DNA of 64,000 nt from Alnus glutinosa (taxonomy: Eukaryota; Streptophyta; Magnoliopsida; Fagales; Betulaceae): the NCBI RefSeq assembly GCF_958979055.1, contig NC_084889.1:7991761-8055760 (forward strand), written 5' to 3'. The notes under the pieces are model-generated. The model made no database searches, was not told the origin of the DNA, and saw nothing but the letters and a program-made list of their open reading frames with translations. Of this stretch, positions 34,902-46,900 are shown in pieces; the stretch's first letter is position 1, and every line of letters begins with the position of its first letter. Both the position numbers and the translations under genes were made by a program.

Positions 34902-36501
34902 TCAAAGCTTAGAGTTGTATAATTTATAATTAATAATTTTATATTGGCCGGAGCAGATGACAATGACGTGGGCAATGACGGTTACTTGATGGGGATCACA
35001 AAACCTCTCTTTCTTTGTTTTTTTTTTTTTTGAAAATCTCTCTCTTTGTTTGTTAGCGCAACGGATTGGGCCTAATAAATTTACTCTATTAAAACGTGTA
35101 TTAACGAGGAATGATATATATATATATATATATATAGTGAAAAAGTTATTACTCAGATCAAAGTGCATGACAAAAACAATTTTATGCTTACAAATATGGA
35201 TTTGCCAAAATTCACTTTTTATGTCAAACTTAGAGAAGATTATGAACCTATTGATTAGGTCTCTCTTATTTGGAATTGGATATCTTATCCATTCCAGGAC
35301 TTTGTTGAGGGGCTTGTAGTTGATAACTAACCTGGGGGCTCCTCTCTCAAGCTCAGCGTTTTTCTGGACATAAAAGACTGAATATGACCAAGGTGACTTA
35401 CTCTTACAAATTATGCCTTTGTGCAATAGGTCTTCTATTTCTCTTCGGCAAAATTCAGTAACTTCTTGACTCATTTGGATGGGTCTAGCCTTAGTGGTGA
35501 TTTTTCCTTCATCAAAGTCTTTGATATAAGGAAGGCTTACAGTGTGCTTCTTCCTATGCCAAAAGGCAGTAGGAACATCATAACAAACTTCACTTTTAAT
35601 CCTATCTTCAAAGAGTTGGATTCTTTGTTGAAGGGTCTTTTGGCTTAATTGTTCTTCAATTCTTTTAACCTTAATCTCCTCTTGTAAAAACCCTATCTGT
35701 TGGGTCTTTGATCTGATTAGGTTAACAGACTTAGAGATTGAATTGCTTTTGAAAGCATTCAATTGACTTAATTCTGGTTTAGCCAGAAACTTGTCGGATT
35801 TTTCCCATTTCCTTAGGACTGATCCTTTGGATTGGGTAGACCTCAGTGGGAGATCGAATCCGCTTAGAACTTGTGGATGCAACAGATTGTAGCAAAATCT
35901 TATTGCAACTTAAATGATACTAAGTGGCTTTCATAGACTTATCATGAAGACTCTTATGACTTTTTAAGAAAGCTTGAGTTAAATTATCTAATAGTATTTA
36001 AATATGAAGAGGGTAATTGTTGAGATCACCCTTTGAATATTTGGTTGAAGTCTGAAGGACTTCTTCCAGGATAATACTATTAGTCTTATCCAGATTGAAG
36101 AACTCAATCTGTTGAGGAACTTTCTGTTGAATCCCTGTTGGAGATTCTTCGTACTCATTCACCTTAGCTTTCCCCTTCTTCGCTGGAGTCAGGCGCTTAG
36201 GATTTACCAGATTAAAGGGATCAATCTGTTGAGGTTTTTTCTGCAGACGTTCCGCTGGTCTTTCTGCATACTCAACCACCTTAGCTATTCCTTCTTCCGC
36301 TGGAGTCAGGTGATTAGGATTTTCCAGATTGAAGAATTCAATCTGTTGGGAGACTTTCTGCAGACGTTCCGCTGGTCCATCTGCATAGTCTACCTCAGCT
36401 ATCCTTTTCCCTGTTAGGGTTAGGTGCTCAAGATTTTGAATTTCCGGTGGGAAATTCCATAACTTATATATATATATATATATAAGGATATTAAATTTCA
36501 A
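34902..36501 (-). pseudogene. Endogenous pararetrovirus (Caulimoviridae-like) fragment, disabled
   Basis: Two minus-strand frames, 35882..34902 and 36501..35998, are separated by stops. The first contains the start of a caulimovirid-type reverse transcriptase: SPWSYSVFYVQKN, then PRLVINYKPLNKVL, YPIPNKRDLINR and FSKFDIKSEFWQI. It stops before the catalytic YxDD block, because an (AT)n tract (about 35113-35138) and unrelated sequence replace the rest. No RNase H, coat or movement region follows, so it cannot be a working virus. The second frame carries three tandem 39-residue repeats. Whether that part belongs to the same viral polyprotein is inference from shared strand and closeness. A Ty3-type element is the alternative, but the RT wording favours Caulimoviridae. 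Confidence 0.65.
36079..36429 (-). repeat. Three tandem 117-bp (39-residue) coding repeats
   Basis: In the minus-strand frame, QQIEFFNL or QQIDPFNL recurs at residues 52, 91 and 130, exactly 39 residues apart. Each unit also carries an LTPA..G.AKV.EY-like part (the first reads LTLTGKRIAEVDY). Confidence 0.85.
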
Positions 36502-37961
36502 AGCTTTTCAATAACAGGTAATTTGTTAAGATTTGCTGTTAAATCCTATCAAAAATTTCAAAATAACATGTGTTTATTATTTTTTAAATATTTATAAATT
36601 ATTTCAAAGATTTAGGTATGAGTATTTTTACAAATTATGTTAAATTCTGATCAACACCTAAACCCTAGCAATTTTTTTATTCCTAAAAAACATGAGAGGT
36701 ATTTTGAGAATTTTAACAGGATTTAACAGCAAATCCTAATGGAGTACCTGTTATTGAGACGTTTTAAAAGTTGAATACCCTAGTTTGAGACGTTTTGAAG
36801 CTCAGTGCCTTTAAGTCAAATAGGCCGATAAGTCGGTACTTTTCACTTTTTTAAACTAACTTATATTAATCCTATTAAAAAATAAGCGTAAAAATTAATT
36901 GATTGACTTGAAACAAGTTTCTCAGACCCCACCTTTTTTTTTTTTTTTTTTTTTGGTGTGGATTTTGCTATGCAAAAGCTCCACAGGATGACTGTTAGCT
37001 CCTCCACTTAAGATTTGTTGCATATTTAAGTTACAAGCTGAATGTTTCGGAACTCGTTGGCTCAATTCAACTTTTTTATTTTTATTTATTTATTTATTTT
37101 GTTTAATTAATGCAATATTTCATTAATAAAAGAAGATTACTTGGAATGGGCTTCCTATCCCGGGAAATGCTAAATCCACAACCCTTTCCCACATGCTCCT
37201 TTTTCTGGGTGGTATTCCCCAAGCAAAACTACAACGTCCCCTCCGCCCTTCACCTGTTGTTTCAAAAAAGAAAAAAGAAAAAAACTATAGAAATAACTTA
37301 AAAGTGCGTTTGGCATTACGATTTAACAGATAAAAATATAATTTTAAATCAAATTGCAAAAAATACAATTTTTGAAAGCGCATCCTTAAAAATTTACAAT
37401 TTGAAAACGTAAAAATATCTACGTTTTTAAATCGCAGGCAAAGAATAACATTTATAAAAACAACTGAATTTTATCAAATGCTTTTAAAAATAGCGTTTTC
37501 AAATCGAATGCTTTGAAATCACAAATCCAAATAGGAGGCTGCACGAAAGAGAAACTAAAATTGAGTGCGGTTACTCAGGACTGACTAACTGATGACTTGG
37601 CCTTGGTGTACCGAGAGAGAGAGCAGACTTGTAAAATGCAAATAACTACAAAAATTAAACAAAAATTTAAAATAAAATGCCGTGATGTCATACAAATCAT
37701 TAAAAATTAAAAAAAAAAAATACAAAACTTAATTCAAGTGCAACAAAAAAACAAATACTCTTCCTAGGGTTTATGAAAAATAAATTGGGATGATTTCATG
37801 CAGAGGTCCCTAATAAGTAAAATCCACAGCAAGCCATGGAACGTCTGCTCACTGTCTATCCAAAGGCTCTTTGCCAAGCCAACCCAAATGAGTTTCATTG
37901 ACAAACCTGCATCGTCGTTAGCCATAGACCATAGTAAGAAATCAATACAAGCTGCATAGTA
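36502..37961. other. AT-rich spacer with a possible small hAT-like MITE
   Basis: No gene is seen. Between about 37302 and 37545 the ends (gtgcgtttggcattacgatt, and the reverse complement of the right end with atttggatttgtgattt) look weakly inverted, and the interior repeats aaatcgaatgc-like words. A poly-T run lies at 36932-36953. Confidence 0.3.
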
Positions 37962-40900
37962 TCATCTGTTCTCTGATTTCACAGTAGTTACTCCTTTGTA
38001 CATTTTTTCACGATCCTTCAGCGCATCTCGCCGGGGCCGGGCCACCTTATTGTTAGGGTCAAAAAGAAGCACTTCTTCAAATGCCTTGAGAGCAGACTTG
38101 TAGTCTTTCTTCTTCTCATAGGCATCACCCAGGTTATTCCAAGCTATGACATACCCTGGCTGAACCCTCACAGCTGTTTCGAATTGAGTGATTCCCTTGT
38201 CAAGTTTCCCATCACGGACGTAACTGACGCCAAGCGCATTGTAAACCTACTTAAATATTTGATTAGTAAAAATTATTATAATCCAAGTTTTAACTTACTA
38301 GCTTTCATAAATAACAGCAGTGTTCATGTCAATTTCAAAAGCAGATAATCAGTGTAAAAATGACAGGTTTCAGTTAGAACACTAGCATATACAGCCTAGA
38401 TAGGAATCTGAAGTCTTAACCAACTAGAACCATACAAGGGGAAGAAATACTCTCCACATAAGTAAGAGAAAGGCAACCGCTCCAGGTACATTCATTCTAA
38501 ACTCTCAACACTATGCTACTCTTGCATTCCCCTTTCTTTCTCCCTCTCTACAAAATCCCTTACTAACTTAAGCACTGGAGGTAATGAGGTATCCCTACCG
38601 TCACCCCTGACGAGTCTTCAAGCTTACCTTCATTCTTTGTTTCAGGCATTCTTGGTCCGAGGTCTCTTTTAGGGTTAGCAAACATACTCTTTCTTTTTCT
38701 CTCTCGAATCTCTTCATCTCTCATTCAATGGCACTGCAGCCCCTAGACACCATTCTCTCCCCCTCTCAACTGATATCACTTTTTGCAGTTTCAGAGACTC
38801 TGCCCTCTCTCTCTCTCTCTCAATTGATCGACAGCCACAAATCTCAAAGTCTCCCCTCTCTCCCTAGAATATCTCTCTCGAAAAGCTTGATCTCGGTCTG
38901 GTCGATTACCAACCAGACCACCAACCAACCCAATGGGGTTCAGTTAGGCTTGGTAGCTCACCCCTTTCGTCGGTCAGTTCAGTAGAAATACCGACTACCA
39001 AAGGCCAAACTACTAGAGAATGAATACCGACTCTAGAGGGTCAGTATTAAGCCCCATACACAAGATGCTGCTTCACAAAAACAACAATTAGAAATGTTAT
39101 CGTTATATGTAACCAAGGTCACTACAGCATGAATTTGCTTGTAGGCCTTGTTTGGCACGCCATCCATAAAGAGCTACAGCATAAGACTATTCATATCAAA
39201 TGTTTGCAGCAACCACTACATTGAAAAATAACAATGCCTCTGGCTTTTTAATCCACCATATTTACATATATAATAAAATTTTTTTGCTAAGTAATCGACA
39301 CATCATTAAAAGCGTAAGGCGTCTCTAAGTACACAGGAAGTATACGAAACATATTTATACATATAATAATACCATGGGTAAAGTGGTATTATCATATACA
39401 GCCAGTGGAATAACATAGGTTCCTTCTCAGTTTTCTAGAGACTAACATTGACCACCTTAAGGTCGCTGCCGGTAGTTGCTGCTAGCCACTCAAACTTGCT
39501 TCTAGCAACCAACTGCCAATATATATAATAATTTCTTCCTTTTCATTAAAATGTGCTCTCCTTTTCCCCTTTTTCTTATTTTCTTGTCACTTATTTCCCT
39601 TATTTTAATTTTTTTTTCTTCTTGTATCATTTAATGGGATTTTTGGGTTTAATTGCGGTTATGATGGTTGTGGCAGCAACTTATTATAGTTAAGATTGTG
39701 CTAGATTTAAAGGTTGGTGGATCGGGTTTGGAGATTTTGGAGGTAATGGGTGATGTATTTGTCTGCAGAGGGGAAGCAATGATTGGTGATGGTTGGGTAG
39801 GGTGCAATAATAATGTTTTTGAAGATCAATGACAACTTGAGTAGCAGTAAGATAACACAAAATTTTCTTCTCTCTTCAATCTATTAATCTAATCCAGGTT
39901 TCCCAAATTCATTAACTTTTAGCCAGTGTAATAGTTAGCGACCATATTACTCAATCAAATATTATGTGAAAAGAGTACTGGTTATTAAACATACATGGAA
40001 ACTTGACGCATACCGTATGATGATCTCTAACATTATAAGAGGGTATGTATAAGACTTTTTGAAATGATTAAAGGGAAAAAATACAAGTCATTAACCTGAG
40101 GTTTGCTCGATTTTCAATTAGCCCCCTCAGTTTCCAATTTTTTAATCAAAGTCTTGGCTCCGAAATTCGGACAGCCTAAGAGAGGGGGCCGCAAGGCCTA
40201 CTTATCCCGAGTAGCCTAGGATGCAGGACCTACCTGCCCCGGGTAGGTGGGTCCCGCAACCCCCTCTATTCAGCTGTCCGAATTTCACAGAAATTCAGAC
40301 AGCCTAATAACAAGGGGTCCCAATCAGGTCCAACCACTCCCAAAAACACACTTGCGGGGGTGGTGGGCGGTTGGACCACCCCCAAAAGTATGGAAGGGGG
40401 ACGGTTATGATTGAAATTTCACATGGCTAATGCTAAGAATAGCCAGAAAATAAAATGGAAATATCTGATTGAAAAATTACTAACACCAGAGACTTTTATT
40501 CAGAAAAATAGAAACCCTGAGGGGCTAACTGAAAATCAAGCAAAACTTAGGATTGTGACTTGTATTTTTCCTTAAGTAAAATATGGAACACCAAACATGG
40601 CCTTAGTTTTATGGGATTGAAATGTAATCAGAATAGAGAAGATTTTTATTTGTAGATAGGTAGTAAAAGTGACTAGTAAGGGATAAAATTTATTATTGGA
40701 TGTTGAAGACCAAATTCGAAGAGAAATATATTAACCTTAACCATCAAATTAAGTCACCTTTTGCATTCATCGCTGACATACAATAAGGTTAATAGAAATT
40801 GAAAAACTTAAATATCCAATTCATAAATCCTAAGGTATAATGTGTAATCTTCCATTTTTGTCTGAATATTTTTATCTTTTCACCAAATAATAGAAGGATC

Positions 40901-43900
40901 CCAAATCCAGAAACTCTCACTGCACACATAATGAGTCAACCTCAGACTCCTTAAGAAAGAGGTAAGACACAGCTTTGTTTAAGAGGCTGGTTGTCAAATG
41001 CAAGATTTTAATTAAAAGCAATTTCAAAGCAAGAAAAAAAACACAAAAATTTGCATCCAAAAAATAATGTTACCATGACAATACCACATTGCTTCTGTTT
41101 GTCATATTTGAATAAAGCGATATTTAAGGTCCAAGAGATCATCATACCTGAGCAAGATCTTGATCATCTCCGTCCCATTTCTCAATTGCCTGAAGCATAT
41201 ACTTAGTAGCAGCTGGATAAAATTTCCTCCTCAGCATCACCGCACCAAGTTCAAAATACTCGGTTGCACTGGCATCACCACTTCTTACCTGCTCCTGAAA
41301 TTATTAAAAAAAAAAACAAAAAAAAAAAAATCGAAAAAGAGGATAATGCCACTGTTCAATATACATTATTGTCGCAAAACAAAAGGAGCAAAATAAAAAT
41401 TTTAAAAAAAGTTGTATCAGATGTGTCTTCATTTAAAGCTCTAACATAGTTCAGGGAGGTTGTATAGTATTTATCAATGTTGCATAGAAGCATATTCCCA
41501 TAAAGGGCACGGTGGTATACAATCTCTTACCTGCAATTCTTTAGCCGAAAGATCAAGTTCTCTGCGTACAAGGACCTGACGAATCACAAAGAAGGTTCCA
41601 ATCCCAAGGAAACCCAATAATATCAGCAAATATGATAGCTGGATTCCCAATTCAAAAAACTCCCCAATCTCATAAACCACATTTGTGTTGGTATTTTCAC
41701 TTGCATGTGCCACTTGAGCATTAATCAACCAAAAGGTTTGTGCAAACAACAAAGATACCCAAATTAATGGCCTTTTCCCATCTTCAATATCTTCAGTTAT
41801 GAAACAGTTCCTTATACATTCTGCAATACAATGACGAGAACAAAAAGATGATTAGTGACGTAATCAGAGGAAAAAATTGCAAAAAGATTGAAAGGATGTG
41901 AAGATCATGTATGAATTTCAGAATAACACCAAAACTCACATATTGAATCATTATATAGTTGAAGAGGAATATGCTTAATAAGTTATGTTGGCTCAGAATT
42001 AACGTACCAACTTTACTCCATAGGTTGAACTGATATTGAAACCAATAAACATTTTTGAAATGTTTTTTTAAAGTAAATGATATTCATTATTTCAAATCAA
42101 AGGGCACATACAAGTACACAAGAAGTTTTTTTTTTTATATAAGTAAAGAATAACAAAGACACAAGTATACAAGAGAAACACCTAATCAGAAAAAAGAAAA
42201 GAGGTCAGGAAAGTCATGAAAATTAAAAATATGAAAACAATCATAGCCAGTCATCCATTGGAAAAGGGTATAGAAAAAAAAAGGTCTTTAGCTCCACCAC
42301 CATCCTCTCACTGTCTTCAAAGCTTCGGTCATTTCTTTCTCTCCAAATGTGCCACATCATACAAAGCGGAATCATCTTCCACATAGCTTCACTTTAGAGA
42401 TTACCAAACTGCCCTCTCTAACAAGCAAGGAGATCTCTCACACGACAAGGCGTGACCCGCGCTGAACCGAATAACCCGAAAGTAGAGTTCAATAAGGCAC
42501 TAACTATATCACAATGAAGTAAGAGGTGGTCAACGGATTCCCCACTCTTTTTACACATGCAGTACCAATCTACCACAATGATTATCCGCTTCCTTAATTT
42601 GTCCAAAGTGAGAATCTTACCTAAAGTGGACGACCAAGCGAAGAAAGCCAATTTCAAAACTATTTTCTGTAAATTTGCAAATAAACCTAAGGCTGCATTT
42701 GAGAAACTTCACGGAAAACTATTTTTTGTTGTTTAGGTGAAACACTGGATACTATTTTTCCTTGCTTGCAGGCACTAGAAAATCCTCTTTGAAAAACGGT
42801 TTTTACCCCAGACACTCACCTAGAGGGGGTGAATAGGTGATGTGCAGCAACAATTCCCACTTAAAAATATTATGTAGTACAATTCATAAAATACCAAACC
42901 ACGACAATGATAATAAGCCAATCACACAATCAACACAAGATTTTTATTAACGAAGTGAAACCCTTTGAAGAACTTTTCAAAAGTAAAACACTATGGGGCA
43001 ACCAAACCCAAGAAATCAATCACTATAAAAGAATGAGAATATTACAAGAAGTTCATACTCACAAAACCTTTGTAGATGACACTCTTGTACTAGACGAGAG
43101 ACTCACGTGCTCGTTATCGCAGTAGTTCTCCCAGAACCTCTGGACAATTCTTCTACTTTATCTTCTTAAGCAAAACTTTGATTAGACTGAAGGTTTGTCG
43201 TTGTGACTAATGTAGTTTGAACAAAAACTCCAAGTGATTACACAATGAAAGCTCACTACAAAAGTCTCTATTGGCACAAAAACTAATCAAATGGCTAAGC
43301 ACAATGTGTAGAATGGCTTCAGCATTAGCAGCATGACAATCGTGCATAGCAAACCCTTAAATAGACTTGGTAGAATCAGCTTTAAAGCTTAAAGTCGGTT
43401 TCCCAAATCTGTTAAGATTCAAGGCAACATCCGAACATGTAAGTGAGACCGCCTGGACATGGCTAGGGTTTCAAGCTATTAACCCTAGCGGCGTCTGGAC
43501 ATCAGCAGACAAAACCTTCTGCGTCAAAAAAGCATCCAAACACTTGCAACAAGTTTGCGAACGAACCATTATGTGACTTCATCTTTCAAAGTTGCGTCGA
43601 GACAAGTGCGAACGGAATTGAGAATGGGACATTCTAGAAGTCCATCTAATGAGGTACGTCCGAACATCTGCGCACAAATTTGCGAACAAGACACATTGTG
43701 ATCCCAACTTCAATGTCACATTTGGACAGCTATGGACGGATTTGTGAATGAGCATTTTGTCTCTTAATTTAGTAGGGCACGTCTGGATATCTATGGACGA
43801 ACTTGCAAACAGAGCATGTTGTACTTGGCTTTTTTGAAGGGTTTTGACACTAAACCCTAAGTACAAATCTACCCCACCGAAGTTTACATTCATGGACTTG

Positions 43901-46900
43901 TTTTGAGCACCGAATCCGCCAATCAAAAACCTAACACTCTTCCTTGTCTTGCAGCCCACTTCAGCTCCATGACCATCACCAATTTTCTCCGTCCTATTCC
44001 TTTTGTTGCTCATCAGCCATTAGAGATGACACTTCTCACACAAAGCCTTACCATCCAATCCTAACCCAGAGATTGCCACTGCACCTCCACGAGGTCTATT
44101 CCAGGGAGATCAGCTACTGAATACTCAAGGCCATCAAGGCCCATGCATACTGGACTGGGTTTTTGCCGCGGGACGTCTTGGAGGACCAGATGAGGAATGG
44201 TGGGGCGGAAGAGTGGGAGGTGGACAGGTGAATGTGTAGTAGTTGTAGGGGTTGCAGAGAAGTGGTGGTGGAGGGGAGGGGGATAAGAGCGAAGGGGAAC
44301 ATGGTGGAGGTGGAGTTGAATTTTCTAGAGAGAGGGTGGGTGGGTGGGTGGGTGCGTTGGGGGGGTTTGGGTTAAGGAGGTTGTGGTTGTCATTGGCAAT
44401 TATCAAGCTGGTGACGAGCATTGGGCATGCATGCTTCAGTTTTGAGTTCTCGGATCTTATCTGGCTATGTTGGCTCTAGGACTAAAAATGGCTTCATGTT
44501 TTCCTCTATCCAAACCTCAGAAAATGCAAAAAAAAAAAAAAATAATAATAATAATAATAATAAAATAAAATAAAATCTGGAAGTGGTTTATTGCAAAATA
44601 AATGGAGCCTAAGCTTGCAATTTGGCAATCTTGCTGTTGATTTTGTCATCCTTAGCAAAGAACTGTCTTTTGTAACTAGATCCGTTGACTTTCATGAGTT
44701 AATGGAAAAACTATATATAAGTTGGAAATTGCCAATTCCAAATGACCTGGATGGAAGCTCTCATTCAGTAGTAAAACACAAAGAGAGAACTCAATTTTAT
44801 AAAGACCTAAAAATTGACTAATAATAATATAATTGACCTGAAGTACAAATGCTTCTGCACACACATGCAAACATGTATATGTATTATGTATCACTGGCAC
44901 AGTCTGATCAACCCTAATGACCATGACCGTCATCATTAGTTGTTAATTGACAGTTATTAACACACAACACACTCCTAACTCGTCTCTAACACATAAGAGT
45001 TCTAGTGAGTGTATTGATAAGACTTCCGGTAGTTCACAACTCCTAGTGACAGCCGGTTCCTAGGGATAAGAGTTCTACTTGTATTTAAATTAGTCTTAGA
45101 TTACTGATTACAATTTGTATTAGATAAGACTCATCTCCAAGAGATAGTATTAGATCAGGAAGCTAGAAGCTAGAAGTTATCTTGTATTCTATGTAATCTC
45201 TATATATATTGAATAGACACTCACTAGATGAGCAAGCATTCAAAGCCAAATAATCTATTCTTCAATATGGTATCAGAGCCCCTATAGACTCACGTCTCCA
45301 TTTTTTTTTCCGTTCAACATCATGTCTGCTTCCCCGACTTCTTCCTCCAAGTCTGATTCATCCAACGTCCTGTTTACCGTCCCAAACATGAATCATACTC
45401 TGCAAATCAAACTCTCCAATGCCAATTTTCCTAGCTGGAGAACTCAGATCATGGCTTTTGTTAAAGCCCAAGATTCTTATGGCTTCCTGGATGGTACTTC
45501 CACACCTCCAACCCAGACAATTCCAAATCCGAGCACTACTCCAAATGCTCCTGCCACCATAGCAAATCCAGAATTTTTAGCTTAGTGCCAACGTGATCAG
45601 ATGCTACTTAGCGTCCTCATCTCCACGCTTACTTAACCACTCGTTGTTCATGCTGTTGGTTGTGCTACCGCGCACCAACTTTGGACTACCTTAGTGTCCA
45701 TGTTTGCCTCTCAAGCCGGGTCTCGGGTAATGCAGATTCATTATCAACTTGCTACCTCCAAGAAGGGTAGTGCATCAATCACGGAATATTTCCAAACGTT
45801 CAAGGCTCTCTGTGACAACCTTGCTGCTGCCGGCCAACACCTCAACGACTTTGTACGAACATCCTATTTCCTAGCCGGTCTCGGGACAGATTACGATCCG
45901 TTTGTTACCTCCATCACCACACGGCTGGATCCTCTGACTCTCGATGAAATCTACGACCATCTTCTGGCGCATGAGATGCGAATCAAACACCATCTCACTC
46001 CTGAGCCTATCGTGCCCACTGCCAACTTTTCAACACGAGGTGCACCTTCACGCGGTCGGGGCTATCGCGGTCATGGTCGCACCAACAATTCCCGTGGTCG
46101 AGGATATTTCTCTCCTGGCCGCGGCAAAGGAAACACCTCTTACCCTGACTCAGGCCCGTCTTCTAGGCCCGTCTGCCAGCTCTGTGGCAAAATTGGGCAC
46201 ACTGCCCCCAGATGCTATCAGCGTCCTGACCCTGCACTTGCTGGACCTCCCTCAGCCCAGTACCAGCCTGCTCAGGCCTATTACTCTTCCCCTACTCTTC
46301 CTCCAGAAGAAAGCTGGTACCCGGATACTGGTGCAACACACCACCTTACCAGCAACTTGCAGAATCTGAACATATCCTCTGAGGAGTACTCTGGTCAAGA
46401 TCAAATCTGAATAGGTAATGGTACAGGTCTGTCTATCTCTCACTCTGGTTCTGCAACTCTCTCTTTATCTCGTCGACAATTTCTCCTCAAACAACTTCTT
46501 CATGTTCCTCATATATGCAAGAATCTCCTCTCTGTTCGTCAATTTGCCCTTGACAATGATTGTTTCTTTGAGTTTCACTCTTCTTTTTTTACTATTAAGG
46601 ATTGCAAGACCAGGCTCCCAATTCATCACGGCCCACTTAAGGATGGCCTTTATCACCTCTTTCCGTCGCCAGTGCATTCATCTCCATCCCAAGCACTCGT
46701 TGGTGAGAGGACTTCTTCACATAGTTGGCACCACCGTTTGGGACATCCAGCTCTTCGAACGGTCAACTTTGCTCTATCCAAGTTTCAGCTTCCTGTTTTA
46801 TCCAATAAGGCAACAGTGCCCTGCCCGGTCTGTCCACAAGCAAAGGGTCATCAATTACCCTTTTTAGTGTCTACAACTTCTATTTGTAATCCGTTAGACT

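Noticed and set aside
38728..38985. 85-codon + strand frame in PYG7 intron 5
   Set aside because: Serine/leucine-rich from CT repeats, no domain, antisense to the gene.
41160..41449. Small + strand frames over PYG7 exon 5
   Set aside because: Antisense shadow of the PYG7 exon and its flanking A-run.
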